Positions 8,348-18,514 of a DNA stretch of 64,000 nt are shown piece by piece; within the stretch, counting starts at the first letter, position 1; the number at the start of each line of letters is the position of its first letter. The stretch is taken from positions 496,001 to 560,000 of the forward strand of contig NZ_JAAAGB010000002.1 of assembly GCF_010586825.1 (NCBI RefSeq), written 5' to 3'. The stretch comes from Draconibacterium mangrovi. GTDB taxonomy: Bacteria > Bacteroidota > Bacteroidia > Bacteroidales > Prolixibacteraceae. The translations under genes and the position numbers were made by a program. A model generated the notes under the pieces. It was not told the DNA's origin. It saw only the letters and a program-made list of their open reading frames with translations, and searched no databases.

Positions 8348-10681
8348 ATGAAACAAATTAAATTAATAATAGTCAGTGTATTCCTGATTTCAGGTAATCT
8401 GCTATCTTTTGAAAATGTGTACGGACAAAATACATCAAACCTCCCTCAGTTAGGAAAAGCATCAATCGAGGAAGTAATAGCTGCCATGACGCTTGAAGAG
8501 AAAGCAGCACTTGTTGTAGGCACCGGCTTGAAGATGGGAGAGAAAGAAAACAATATGGGGTTTCAAATTCCAAATCAACCTATTCCGGGAAGTTTAGCCG
8601 ATCAAACAAAGGTTCATGTTTCGGGAGCGGTAGGTAGAACCCTGGAAATTCCACGCCTTGGTGTAACAACAATTGAAATGGTTGATGGGCCAGCCGGACC
8701 GAGTTTTGGTTCTCGAACAACTGCATATCCTATTGCAACTAATCTGTCTTCAACATGGGATGTCGACCTTGTGTATGAGGTTGGAAAATGCATGGGTAAT
8801 GAGGTTTCAGAATATGGACTTGATTTATTGCTGGCACCTGGTATGAACATTCATCGGAATCCGCTTGGGGGCCGAAATTTTGAGTATTACTCTGAAGATC
8901 CGTTGCTCTCGGGTAAAATGGGCGCTGCTGTTGTTAACGGAATCCAATCGCAAGGTGTGGGAACTTCGGTAAAGCACTTTGTTGCCAATAATCAGGAAAC
9001 TAACCGGATAGCTGTTGATGCGATAATTAGTGAACGTGCCCTTCGTGAAATTTACCTGAAAGGCTTCAAGATTGCTCTTAAAGAATCTGATCCATGGACA
9101 CTGATGGCTTCATATAACTCGGTGAATGGTGCCACAGCAACAGGGAATTATGATTTACTAACGACCATTGCCAGAAATGATTGGGGATACGAAGGAATCA
9201 TCATGTCGGATTGGGATACCGGTAAAGATCCGGTAGAACAAATGAAAGCAGGATTGAGCCTGATCATGCCTGGGCCATATCAGGATACGGTAATAATTCA
9301 AGCTGTTAAAAGTGGAAAATTGAGCGAAGAAGTACTGGATAAAAATATTGCATGGATTTTGAAAAACACCATGAGGTCACCAAAATTCAAAGGATATGAA
9401 TATTCCGGCAAACCTGATCTGGAGAATAATGCTGAAATAGCAAGAAAGGCTGGAGCAGAAGGTATGGTTTTGCTGAAGAATGAAAAGAAGGCACTTCCAA
9501 TTAAAGATAAAAATCAAAAGATCGCCTTATTTGGAAACGGATCGTATGTTACCAATGTCGGAGGATCGGGAAGTGGATTCGTAATGCATGCCGGTCCAAC
9601 TGTAAATATAATTGATGGACTGATCAGTGGAGGACAATCAATCGAAGAAACATCGAAACAGGTTTATACTGATTACATCAAAGAAAATACGCCCAAACAA
9701 AATATGATGCGGGCTATCAGGGGCTACATAAAAAGAGCTGTGGAGATGCCTGTGAATGAGGATTTGGCAAAAGAAATTTCTGAAAAAGCAGATATTGCTG
9801 TTATTACAATTCGCAGAAATTCAGGTGAAACAGCAGATAGAAAAATAGAAGATGATATTAACCTGACTGAAACAGAAAGGAACAATATAAAAAACATTAC
9901 TAATGCTTTTCATGCCATGGGTAAAAAAGTGGTAGTTGTACTAAATATTGGTGGTGTGATTGAAACAGCCAGCTGGAAAAGTATACCAGATGCCATATTG
10001 ATTGCCTGGCAACCCGGTCAGGAAGCCGGAGATGCAGTGGCTGATGTAATAACAGGTAATATTAATCCATCTGGCAAACTGCCAATGTCATTCCCGGTTA
10101 AATACGAAGATGTTTCTTCAGCAAAAAACTTCCCGGGAACACCAGCCGAAAAACCGGAGCAGGTTGTTTACGAAGAAGGTATATATGTGGGGTATCGTTA
10201 TTTCAATTCGTTTAATGTTGAAACGTCTTATCCTTTTGGCTATGGGTTAAGTTATTCTGGATTTAGTTACAGTAACTTAAAACTAAGTTCTAAAACTTTC
10301 AAAAATCAAATTGAAGCGAGTATTCAAATAACCAATACAGGAGATGTTGCCGGAAAAGAAGTTGTGCAATTATACATTACGGCCCCTGAAAAGAAACTGG
10401 ATAAGCCATCTGAAGAATTGAAGGGTTTTGCAAAAACTAAATTATTACAACCTGGCGAATCACAAACAATATCTTTTAAAATCGATGCAGAAAAACTGGC
10501 CTCATTCTATTCTGATAAATCCTCATGGATAGCAGATGCAGGTGAATATACTGTGAAAATCGGGGCATCGTGCGAGGACATAAAACTTTCACAACAGTTC
10601 AATTTAAAAGATGATATTCTGATTGAGAAGGTGAGCAAAGCACTGGCCCAAAAAGTGGCAATTAACGAAATGACGAAATAA
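8348..10681 (+). CDS. glycoside hydrolase family 3 (beta-glycosidase)
   Basis: Secreted, probably periplasmic, retaining exo-beta-glycosidase of 777 residues (beta-glucosidase or beta-xylosidase type). After a signal peptide (to about 27), the TIM-barrel domain holds the substrate-binding motifs KHFVANNQETNR and RALREIYLKGFKIAL. The nucleophile is Asp288 in GIIMSDWD. The C-terminal alpha/beta sandwich starts near 370 (GAEGMVLLKNEKKALPI), and a fibronectin-III-like domain follows (EVVQLYITAPEKKLDKPSEELKGF split over about 675-700). It is the first of a run of glycosidase genes on the same strand and follows the hairpin by 117 bp, so it may have its own promoter. Substrate cannot be read from sequence. 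Confidence 0.94.
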   Translation: MKQIKLIIVSVFLISGNLLSFENVYGQNTSNLPQLGKASIEEVIAAMTLEEKAALVVGTGLKMGEKENNMGFQIPNQPIPGSLADQTKVHVSGAVGRTLEIPRLGVTTIEMVDGPAGPSFGSRTTAYPIATNLSSTWDVDLVYEVGKCMGNEVSEYGLDLLLAPGMNIHRNPLGGRNFEYYSEDPLLSGKMGAAVVNGIQSQGVGTSVKHFVANNQETNRIAVDAIISERALREIYLKGFKIALKESDPWTLMASYNSVNGATATGNYDLLTTIARNDWGYEGIIMSDWDTGKDPVEQMKAGLSLIMPGPYQDTVIIQAVKSGKLSEEVLDKNIAWILKNTMRSPKFKGYEYSGKPDLENNAEIARKAGAEGMVLLKNEKKALPIKDKNQKIALFGNGSYVTNVGGSGSGFVMHAGPTVNIIDGLISGGQSIEETSKQVYTDYIKENTPKQNMMRAIRGYIKRAVEMPVNEDLAKEISEKADIAVITIRRNSGETADRKIEDDINLTETERNNIKNITNAFHAMGKKVVVVLNIGGVIETASWKSIPDAILIAWQPGQEAGDAVADVITGNINPSGKLPMSFPVKYEDVSSAKNFPGTPAEKPEQVVYEEGIYVGYRYFNSFNVETSYPFGYGLSYSGFSYSNLKLSSKTFKNQIEASIQITNTGDVAGKEVVQLYITAPEKKLDKPSEELKGFAKTKLLQPGESQTISFKIDAEKLASFYSDKSSWIADAGEYTVKIGASCEDIKLSQQFNLKDDILIEKVSKALAQKVAINEMTK

Positions 10682-10699
10682 TCTGAAAAACTTTAAAAA

Positions 10700-12271
10700 A
10701 TGAGAAATCTAAAAATATTAATACTTCTATTATCAATATTAACTCTTTCAAGTTATACCAGAGCACAGGAAAAGAAGCAGAATGCACCTGCAATCTCGGA
10801 TGAAGTTAAGCAATACCTGAAACAACAGGGAATTGACATAAGTAAGCCTGTAGGACCTATGATTTCAACCAGCGTGGCAGAAGCTGAAATAAATGTGGAT
10901 TGTGCAGAAACGCTGGGTGATTTTTTGCATGTTGAGCGCTATAATAATTTCGAAAGCAGCATGGAATTTGTCGATCAGAGAGATGCTGATATTGAATTTT
11001 TCAACGAGAGCGGTTTGCATGGTAAAGTTTATCGTGTTTGGTTCATTGGAAACAGCTATTATGATGAAAGTACTGATGAGGTAGATCTTAGTACTATTTC
11101 TGATTATTTAGCAGATGCCAGTAAAATCTCAGATTATGTATTGGTTAATTGCAGCCATCTGGGAGTTGTAAGAGGATGGGATGTTAATGATGATGTAAAG
11201 GTTGAGCGTCTTTCAAAAATTCTGAAAGAGCTAAAAACAAACTTCCCGAAAATTAAATACATTGAAGCAACCAATGAACCTGATTATGCTAATGAAGGAG
11301 TAACACCAGACAATTACTACAATTATTACAAGATTTATTATCGGGCAGTAAATAAGGTTAATGCCGTATTAAATCCTGAAATTCCGTTGTTGGTTGGAGG
11401 CCCTTCAGTATCGCAATTTTCGATGGTATGGTTACGACCATTCCTGGATGCCTACGTTGCGGATGCTTCACCTGATAAGCGACTTGATTTTATATCATAC
11501 CATGGTTACTATAAAAAACCTGAAAATGAATATATCTTATTTAAAGACAATCCGTCGTTGGTAAAAGATCAGCGTACACAGCTTAACAGCGAACTTGCAA
11601 GTAGAGGAATAAGCACTGATATTCCTGTATTTATTACTGAAATGGGGATTTACCCGGGACCTGCGTTTGATGATTTTGTTACCATGAAAAATGATCATTT
11701 ACGACAGGCTGCAGGTATGGCTTCGTTGTTTTATTGGTACCTGACTACAGCTGATAATACCTATCCTTTTAACTGGGTAATGCGTCACCGTATGGAAGGA
11801 AGAAAAGATCAGTTGGTTACACGCGATGAATATGCTCAACCTTTTGTGCAAACAAATAAATTCACTCCGTATGGAAACATGATGATCATGATGTCGAAAA
11901 TGAAAGATGGTAAGATTGCTTCTAATGTAAGTACAGAAATAGAAGAAGGAAAAGGATTGTATTCACTTGCCACAAAAGACGAGTCGGGTATTTCAATTAT
12001 GCTTTGGAATTTTCAGAGTAGAAATACCGAAGGATATGATGCCACTTTAAAGGTGGATAATTTACCTGCCGGATTAAACGGAAAAAATGTGACGGTAAAA
12101 CTTTACAAAATTGATGCTGAACACAGTAACTATCATGCCGACCTGGAGAATTGTAATCTTCAACTAGTAGAAGAAAAAACAGTGAAAGCAGATGCTGTTT
12201 TTCAATCGGCATTGCATTTTGAACCTAATACTTTGCAGCTTATTGTTCTGGAACCCGTAGAAACAAACTAA
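10700..12271 (+). CDS. secreted clan GH-A glycosidase, GH39-like
   Basis: Secreted protein of 523 residues with a signal peptide ending near residue 22 (YTRAQ). The middle reads as a (beta/alpha)8 barrel of clan GH-A: the acid/base is Glu193 in EATNEPDY at the end of strand 4, and the nucleophile is Glu314 in VFITEMG at the end of strand 7. The KVYRVWFIGNSYY and LDFISYHGYYKK segments fit GH39 or a close unclassified relative. Residues from about 415 form a beta domain. GH39 members act on beta-xylosides, iduronides or arabinosides. The gene sits 18 bp after GH3 and is part of the PUL enzyme operon. The exact family is uncertain. Confidence 0.75.
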   Translation: MRNLKILILLLSILTLSSYTRAQEKKQNAPAISDEVKQYLKQQGIDISKPVGPMISTSVAEAEINVDCAETLGDFLHVERYNNFESSMEFVDQRDADIEFFNESGLHGKVYRVWFIGNSYYDESTDEVDLSTISDYLADASKISDYVLVNCSHLGVVRGWDVNDDVKVERLSKILKELKTNFPKIKYIEATNEPDYANEGVTPDNYYNYYKIYYRAVNKVNAVLNPEIPLLVGGPSVSQFSMVWLRPFLDAYVADASPDKRLDFISYHGYYKKPENEYILFKDNPSLVKDQRTQLNSELASRGISTDIPVFITEMGIYPGPAFDDFVTMKNDHLRQAAGMASLFYWYLTTADNTYPFNWVMRHRMEGRKDQLVTRDEYAQPFVQTNKFTPYGNMMIMMSKMKDGKIASNVSTEIEEGKGLYSLATKDESGISIMLWNFQSRNTEGYDATLKVDNLPAGLNGKNVTVKLYKIDAEHSNYHADLENCNLQLVEEKTVKADAVFQSALHFEPNTLQLIVLEPVETN

Positions 12272-12359
12272 AACATTTGCTATCAGTAGCGAGTACAACA
12301 TAACTGATGAAAGGCATTTCAATAAGTTGAAATTCGAGTAAGCAGGAAAAATTGAAAAT

Positions 12360-14462
12360 ATGAGGCATAAAATTCTTACGATTACTATCTTATGCATTGT
12401 AGCTCTTATAAGCATTCAATGTAAAAGGGATACCGGACAAAATCCAATAGACCGTTATGCCCTGGTTACCCGGCACAATATTGAGTGGAATGATCTGACA
12501 GGACAGATTCCGCTTGGTAATGGAGAGTTTTGCTTTAATGCTGATGGAACGGGCCTTCAGACTTTTGGAGGAAATACCATGTCGCATTGGGGCTGGCATT
12601 CATTTCCTCTTCCTGATGGGGTAACATCGGAACAGATTCCGGCAACCGGTACCTTTCAGCAAGGGCGTAATGCCGGACCGGATATTTTTCCAGAAGACAA
12701 GGATAATATTCGTCAGTACATGTTTGATAATCCTCATATTTTCAACCTCGGCAGAATTAGTTTTGCTTTCGCAAACGGAGTGGAACTGACTCCGGATGAC
12801 GTAGAAGGTTTGTCACGATCACTTGATCTGTGGAACGGGATATTAAGTTCATCATTTACTATAAATGGTCAGCCGGTTCATGTGGCCACTTGTGTCAATC
12901 CTAATTCAGATATGGTTTCTGTACAAATTGAATCACCACTTTTAGAAACTGGCGAACTTGTTGTTGCCATCGATTTTCCATATCCTAATTTAGAACGTTA
13001 CAAACCATGGGTTGGCGATTTTGAGCAAATCGATAAGCATAAAACAATTCTTCTAGATGGTAATGATCAACGTGCTGATTTTCGTCGAGAAGTTGATTCG
13101 GTAACCTACTTTACATCTGTGATATGGAGTAAGGGAGCTGAGTTAAAACCTATTTCCGGGAATAATCCGCATGCATGGCAACTTGCAACAGAAGGGGTGA
13201 ACTCGCTTGAGTTTACATGTGCCTATTCAAAATCATCAGACAAGGAACAGGTTCCTGATTTTGTGCAAACGTCAAACGCTTGTAAACAACACTGGCCGGA
13301 ATTTTGGCAAAGTGGAGGAGCTATCGATCTTTCAGAAAGTACCGATCCAAGATGGAAAGAACTTGAACGAAGAATTGTATTGTCACAATATCAAACTGCG
13401 GTACAGTCGGCCGGAAGTTTTCCTTCTGCCGAAGGAGGACTTATGGGAATTGGTCCATGGAAGGGACAATTCCACATGGAGATGATTTGGTGGCATACTG
13501 CACATTTTGCTTTATGGGATCGTTGGGAATTGGCAGATAGTGCTCTAACAATCTATAAACGATTTACTCCCTCTGCACGTGCACTTGCAGAGCAGTTGGA
13601 TTACGAAGGACTTAAATGGCAGAAATCAGCAAGTCCCGGTGGCCGTACGGCTCCGTGGTTAGGAAATCAGGTTTTGTTATGGAAGCAACCTCACCCAATC
13701 TTTTTTGCAGAGTTGGATTATCGTTTACATCCAACGCAAAAAACACTTGAAAAATGGGCGGATATAATTGATGGAACTGCCACACATATGGCTGATTATC
13801 CGGTAAAAGATGAAAGCGGAATTTATCATTTAGATCCGGTAATGCCGCCAAGTGAACAGGGAATTACAAAGGATGCTGTATTTGATTTGGCCTACTGGAC
13901 CTGGGGATTGAATCAGGCACAGGTGTGGCGTGAACGAATGGATTTGGAACGCGTTCCGCATTGGGACGAAATTATTAATAACATGGCTTCTTTGCCTGTG
14001 GATAGTGGCGTTTATGTACACTCAGCAGAATGGAAAGATACCTATACAACAAGAGCCTGGGAACACCCTGATCCGATAGGAGTTTTGGGAATGCTTCCCA
14101 ATCAAAGTAATGTAGATCCGGAAATAGCTCATCGTACACTCCTTAAAGTTTGGGATGCCTGGCAATGGGAACGATGCTGGGGGTGGGATTTTCCATGGAC
14201 AGCAATGGCAGCGGCACGTTTAGGGGAACCGAATCTGGCCATAGATGCTTTGTTGAAAGATGCAGGGACTAAGAATTATTATGACGAACGAGGTGTATGT
14301 ACCGGTGGCCCGTGTCCTTATTTGCCCGGGAATGGAGGATTGTTGTATGCCGTTGCAATGATGTCTGCAGGATGGGACGGTGCTCCTGATAAACATGCTC
14401 CGGGATTTCCTGATGATGGTTCATGGACAGTAAAATGGGAAGGACTTAAGCCGGCACTTTAA
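12360..14462 (+). CDS. lipoprotein with an (alpha/alpha)6 glycosidase-like layout
   Basis: A 700-residue lipoprotein (lipobox ISIQC, Cys21). It opens with WNDLTGQIPLGNGEFCFN, reminiscent of the N-terminal beta-sandwich of GH95/GH65-type inverting enzymes. From about residue 330 it has the long helical pattern of an (alpha/alpha)6 barrel, with WKGQFHMEMIWWHTAHFALW, GGRTAPWLGNQV and WGWDFPWTAMAAARLG. The acid Glu in FHMEMIWW and the acidic residues of VYVHSAEWKD are candidate catalytic groups. I do not recognise an established GH family. The gene lies between a GH39-like enzyme and an esterase in the PUL, so a role in glycan breakdown at the cell surface or periplasm is inferred. Confidence 0.7.
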   Translation: MRHKILTITILCIVALISIQCKRDTGQNPIDRYALVTRHNIEWNDLTGQIPLGNGEFCFNADGTGLQTFGGNTMSHWGWHSFPLPDGVTSEQIPATGTFQQGRNAGPDIFPEDKDNIRQYMFDNPHIFNLGRISFAFANGVELTPDDVEGLSRSLDLWNGILSSSFTINGQPVHVATCVNPNSDMVSVQIESPLLETGELVVAIDFPYPNLERYKPWVGDFEQIDKHKTILLDGNDQRADFRREVDSVTYFTSVIWSKGAELKPISGNNPHAWQLATEGVNSLEFTCAYSKSSDKEQVPDFVQTSNACKQHWPEFWQSGGAIDLSESTDPRWKELERRIVLSQYQTAVQSAGSFPSAEGGLMGIGPWKGQFHMEMIWWHTAHFALWDRWELADSALTIYKRFTPSARALAEQLDYEGLKWQKSASPGGRTAPWLGNQVLLWKQPHPIFFAELDYRLHPTQKTLEKWADIIDGTATHMADYPVKDESGIYHLDPVMPPSEQGITKDAVFDLAYWTWGLNQAQVWRERMDLERVPHWDEIINNMASLPVDSGVYVHSAEWKDTYTTRAWEHPDPIGVLGMLPNQSNVDPEIAHRTLLKVWDAWQWERCWGWDFPWTAMAAARLGEPNLAIDALLKDAGTKNYYDERGVCTGGPCPYLPGNGGLLYAVAMMSAGWDGAPDKHAPGFPDDGSWTVKWEGLKPAL

Positions 14463-14534
14463 AGAAGACATACTAACAGAGTAGAGGGCGGTATACTACT
14501 CCGAACTTTGAATAAAATTTAAATCAAACCTAAT

Positions 14535-15389
14535 ATGAGGAATATAGTTACACTACTTTTTCTATTGCTAATTACCTATTGCAGTTATGGACAAAAAGTA
14601 ATACCTCTGTATAATGGTGAGACACCTCAGGGCAATGAGCTATTAACATTGAAAGAAAGAGTTAGGCTGGATGAAAACGATGAGATTGTTACCATTCGTA
14701 ATGTCTCAATGCCCACCTTGACTGTTATTCAACCCAAAGAGGAAAACAATAGGGGAACGGCACTTATAATCTGCCCGGGTGGTGGTTTTCAGGGACTGGC
14801 CTATCAACAGGAAGGAACAGCTACTGCAAAATGGTGTGTAGAGAACGGTATCACAGCTTTTATTTTGAAATACAGATTGATGCCTTTTCCATACCTTGAA
14901 TTAGATCAGGCGGAGCCATCAGAGCGAGATTCCCTCTTCTCTAAATTTGTTGGTCTTGCTGCTGCAGATGGACTTGAAGCAATAAAATATGTACGGAATC
15001 ACGCATCGGAGTATGGACTTAATCCTGCAAGGATTGGTATTGTGGGATACTCAGCCGGAGGAACACTCGTTGGTTCTGTTGCCCACATTTATACCCAAGA
15101 AAGTAGGCCTGATTTTGTTGTCCCTATTTATGCGTACTGTGGAGCAATGCTTGGAGATGAGGTTCCTGTTGATGCTCCTCCCATGTTTCTGGCATGGGCT
15201 GCCGATGATCAAATTGCGAGTGGCAATCCCGGATTGTATGAAAAATGGAAGAAAGCTGGCAAATCAATCGAGATGCATAGTTTTTACTCCGGTGGACACG
15301 GCTTTTCAGTTATAAAGCAAGATAAACAGTCAGACATTTGGCCTGAGCTGTTTTTGGATTGGATGGAATTTCAGGGATTTATTGAATAA
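14535..15389 (+). CDS. secreted alpha/beta-hydrolase, carbohydrate esterase type
   Basis: A 284-residue secreted hydrolase; signal peptide ends at about 19 (CSYGQ). The oxyanion motif CPGGGF is present, the nucleophile is Ser173 in GYSAGG, the acid is probably in AWAADDQIA, and the His is in GGHGFS near the C-terminus. This layout (xylanase-associated acetylesterase, dienelactone hydrolase-like) is common in PULs, where such enzymes remove acetyl or other esters that block glycosidases. The gene follows the (alpha/alpha)6-like lipoprotein and precedes GH78 by 15 bp. Confidence 0.85.
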   Translation: MRNIVTLLFLLLITYCSYGQKVIPLYNGETPQGNELLTLKERVRLDENDEIVTIRNVSMPTLTVIQPKEENNRGTALIICPGGGFQGLAYQQEGTATAKWCVENGITAFILKYRLMPFPYLELDQAEPSERDSLFSKFVGLAAADGLEAIKYVRNHASEYGLNPARIGIVGYSAGGTLVGSVAHIYTQESRPDFVVPIYAYCGAMLGDEVPVDAPPMFLAWAADDQIASGNPGLYEKWKKAGKSIEMHSFYSGGHGFSVIKQDKQSDIWPELFLDWMEFQGFIE

Positions 15390-15404
15390 TATAGAATTGA
15401 ACAG

Positions 15405-17165
15405 ATGAAGAAACAAAGTATAATTTTAAGTCTACTGTTGGTGTTGAGTTTTTCAGGAATGGCGCAACTCCCTCCGGTGTTTAAGAATCAGGATCCGGGT
15501 AAAGTCCGATCGTCAAGCTTAATTCGTAAAAATCTTACACCTGAACGAATTGTTTGGAGTTCTGATACCACTGGAAATAATATCCGGAATGCAGAATCGT
15601 TGCTAAAACCAAGTACCGGACAAGCTGATTTAAGCTTTGGAAACTTTTTTACGATTCAAAATGATGAGGAAACTCAGCATGGAATTATACTCGATTTTGG
15701 TAGAGAAATTCAGGGTGGTATTGAAATTGTAACAACCCGTGGGAATCTGAGTCCTGCCGGGAAAGTGCGTATTCGTTTTGGTGAATCGGTAGCAGAAACA
15801 ATGTGTGATGTAGGAGAGAATGGGGCTACCAACGACCATGCCATGCGTGATTTTGAAGTGACATTACCAACTATGGGCCGCTTGGAAGTTGGTGAATCCG
15901 GGTTCCGTTTTGTACGCATCGATTTAGTGGGACCAAATGCCAAAATCTTAATCAAAGAAATTAGTGCCAGTTTCAGGTATCGCGACATTCCTTATTTAGG
16001 ATCATTCATATGTAATGATGAAGAACTGAATAATATTTGGATGACCGGCGCATATACCGTCCATCTTAATATGAATGAATATCTTCTGGACGGAATAAAA
16101 AGAGACCGTCTGGTTTGGGCCGGTGATATGCATCCTGAAATGATGACAATTAATTCTGTATTTGGATACAATGATGTGGTACCTAAGAGTCTTGATTTTG
16201 CCCGTGATCAGTATCCATTGCCTAATTGGATGAATGATATTAGTTCATACTCAATGTGGTGGATACTTCTGCAACAAGAATGGTATAAATCACAAAGAGA
16301 CTTTGAATACCTTGCCAAGCAAGAAGAATATCTCGTAGGAATACTTAACCAACTTGCAAAATACATTGACGAGGATGGAAAAGAAACGTTGGATGGAATG
16401 CGCTTTTTAGACTGGCCATCCAGTGAAAACGAAGCAGCTATTCATGCGGGGCTGCAATCAATGATGGTAATGAGCTTTGAGGCAGGTGCAGAACTTTGTA
16501 GCTTGCTCGACATCCCGGAGACCAGGGAGATGTGTCTCCAGTCAATAGAGAAATTAAAAAAACATATACCTGATATGGCGGGATCGAAACAAGCTGCAGC
16601 TTTGTTGGCCATGTCGGGATTAGTTTCACCGGAAAAAGCAAACTCTGAAGTGCTTGCTAAAGATGGCGTTCATAAAATGTCAACATTCTATGGTTATTAT
16701 ATGCTGATTGCACGTGCTATGGCTGGCGATTATCAGGGCGCGATTGACAATATCAGGGAATATTGGGGAGCGATGCTCGACTTGGGAGCTACTACTTTTT
16801 GGGAAGATTTTGACATCAGTTGGATGGAAAACGCAGCCCGGATTGACGAGTTGGTACCTGAAGGAAAAGTAAATGTACATGCAACTTATGGCGGTTACTG
16901 TTATGAAGGTTACCGACATAGTTTTTGCCATGGATGGGCATCAGGACCTACAGCCTGGTTAACACAGTATGTGCTTGGTATAAATGTGGTGGAAACGGGA
17001 TGCAAAACGATAAAGATCAGTCCACATCTTGGCGACCTTGAATGGGTTAAAGGAACTTATCCAACGCCGATGGGCATTTTGTCTGTCGAGCATAAAAAAA
17101 TGCCGGATGGTTCAGTGCAAACAAAATATACAGAACCTGATGGAGTAAAAATTATTCTGGAATGA
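15405..17165 (+). CDS. GH78-like alpha-L-rhamnosidase
   Basis: Secreted 586-residue protein; signal peptide ends near 21 (SGMAQ). It shows the GH78 pattern: a beta-sandwich with GFRFVRIDLVG, then the (alpha/alpha)6 barrel with DGIKRDRLVWAGDMHPE (the acidic residues of this motif act in catalysis), RFLDWPSSEN and HGWASGPTAWLTQYVLGI, ending in a short beta domain. It is shorter than many GH78 enzymes (about 900 residues), lacking the extra N-terminal carbohydrate-binding sandwiches. It would release terminal alpha-linked rhamnose. The stop codon overlaps the start of the GH43 gene by 4 bp (ATGA), implying translational coupling. Confidence 0.85.
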   Translation: MKKQSIILSLLLVLSFSGMAQLPPVFKNQDPGKVRSSSLIRKNLTPERIVWSSDTTGNNIRNAESLLKPSTGQADLSFGNFFTIQNDEETQHGIILDFGREIQGGIEIVTTRGNLSPAGKVRIRFGESVAETMCDVGENGATNDHAMRDFEVTLPTMGRLEVGESGFRFVRIDLVGPNAKILIKEISASFRYRDIPYLGSFICNDEELNNIWMTGAYTVHLNMNEYLLDGIKRDRLVWAGDMHPEMMTINSVFGYNDVVPKSLDFARDQYPLPNWMNDISSYSMWWILLQQEWYKSQRDFEYLAKQEEYLVGILNQLAKYIDEDGKETLDGMRFLDWPSSENEAAIHAGLQSMMVMSFEAGAELCSLLDIPETREMCLQSIEKLKKHIPDMAGSKQAAALLAMSGLVSPEKANSEVLAKDGVHKMSTFYGYYMLIARAMAGDYQGAIDNIREYWGAMLDLGATTFWEDFDISWMENAARIDELVPEGKVNVHATYGGYCYEGYRHSFCHGWASGPTAWLTQYVLGINVVETGCKTIKISPHLGDLEWVKGTYPTPMGILSVEHKKMPDGSVQTKYTEPDGVKIILE

Positions 17166-18502
17166 TGAAGTACTGCCTGATTTTCTCACTTTTTCTATTT
17201 TTTGTACACGAGGCTGTTGGTCAAAATCCAATTGTTCCGGCCGGTATGTATATTGCCGATCCATCAGCACATGTCTGGAACGATGGAAAATTGTATGTTT
17301 ATGGTTCATTGGATGAAAGCACGGAATATTACTGTTCGTTTAAACATCATGTACTTTCAACAGCCGATTTGAAGAGCTGGGAGATAACTGAAAATGTTTT
17401 TTCTTCAACCGGCGAAAATGACCAGGTTCCTTATTCGGATAAAGAACTCTACGCTCCGGATTGTCAGTATAAGGATGGTACATATTACTTGTATTATTGC
17501 CAACCAGACCGAAAGGCCGCAGAAGGTGTCGCTACAAGCAGCTCTCCATTAGGGCCATTCATGAACGGTAGAAAAATGAACTTAGCAGGAATAGAAGAAA
17601 TTGATCCTGCAGTGTTTATTGATGATGATGGGCAAGCCTATTATTTGTGGGGGCAGTTCCAGACCAAAATTGCCAAATTAAAGCCCAATATGACAGAAAT
17701 AGATACTTCGACCATTGTAACTGATGTGATTACCGAAAAGGAGCATTTCTTTCATGAAGGAAGTTACATGGTTAAACGCAATAGTATTTATTACCTGATA
17801 TATTCAGATATGAGCCGTAATAACCGCCCAACTTGTATTGGGTATTCTATCAGCACTTCACCAATGGGGCCGTTTAAATATGGCGGAGTAATTATTGATA
17901 ATGATCAGTGTGATCCGGCAACCTGGAACAATCATGGATCTATTGTTGAATTTAACGGACAATGGTACGTGTTTTATCATCGGTCGACGCATAACAGTCG
18001 CATGATGCGGAAAGCTTGCGTCGAACCCATTTATTTTAACGAAGACGGTTCTATTGATGAGGTTGAAATGACATCGCAGGGCGCAGGTCCGCCATTGAAT
18101 GCCTTTGAAAAAATTGATGCTGAACGTGCCTGCCAGTTATTTGGAAATGTAAGAATCCAGCAATTTGAACCTACAAATGAAAAATTAGGTGCGATTCAGG
18201 ATGGCGATAATGTAGCCTATAAATACGTTGATTTTAAAGATGGGGCAGAAGAAATCAAAGTGAGAATTAAACCGCTCAAAAATGGAGGAACAATTAGTCT
18301 CAAACTCGATCAACCGTGGGGTACCACCATTGGGACATTAACATTTCAGGGGAATGAAGAAGCTGAATGGGAAACTGTTACTTCCAAAATCAAAGGAGTA
18401 AAAGGAGTTCATGCGGTTTGGATAACATTTAAAGGGAAAGATAACGAGATATGTGATCTGGATTGGTTTGAGTTCAGTTCATCAGCAAATACCGAAAACT
18501 AA
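17162..18502 (+). CDS. GH43 glycosidase with C-terminal CBM6-like domain
   Basis: Secreted 446-residue protein; signal peptide ends at about 21 (EAVGQ). The five-bladed propeller carries the three expected acidic residues: base Asp33 in IADPSAHVW, pKa-modulating Asp148 in EEIDPAV, and acid Glu199 in FHEGSYM. Residues from about 315 (IDAERACQ, ending DLDWFEFS) form a CBM6-like beta-sandwich. The family mainly cuts alpha-L-arabinofuranosides and beta-xylosides. The start overlaps the GH78 stop (ATGA) and the SDR gene follows 12 bp later, so these genes are one transcript. Confidence 0.92.
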   Translation: MMKYCLIFSLFLFFVHEAVGQNPIVPAGMYIADPSAHVWNDGKLYVYGSLDESTEYYCSFKHHVLSTADLKSWEITENVFSSTGENDQVPYSDKELYAPDCQYKDGTYYLYYCQPDRKAAEGVATSSSPLGPFMNGRKMNLAGIEEIDPAVFIDDDGQAYYLWGQFQTKIAKLKPNMTEIDTSTIVTDVITEKEHFFHEGSYMVKRNSIYYLIYSDMSRNNRPTCIGYSISTSPMGPFKYGGVIIDNDQCDPATWNNHGSIVEFNGQWYVFYHRSTHNSRMMRKACVEPIYFNEDGSIDEVEMTSQGAGPPLNAFEKIDAERACQLFGNVRIQQFEPTNEKLGAIQDGDNVAYKYVDFKDGAEEIKVRIKPLKNGGTISLKLDQPWGTTIGTLTFQGNEEAEWETVTSKIKGVKGVHAVWITFKGKDNEICDLDWFEFSSSANTEN

Positions 18503-18514
18503 AAAATTTAGAAA

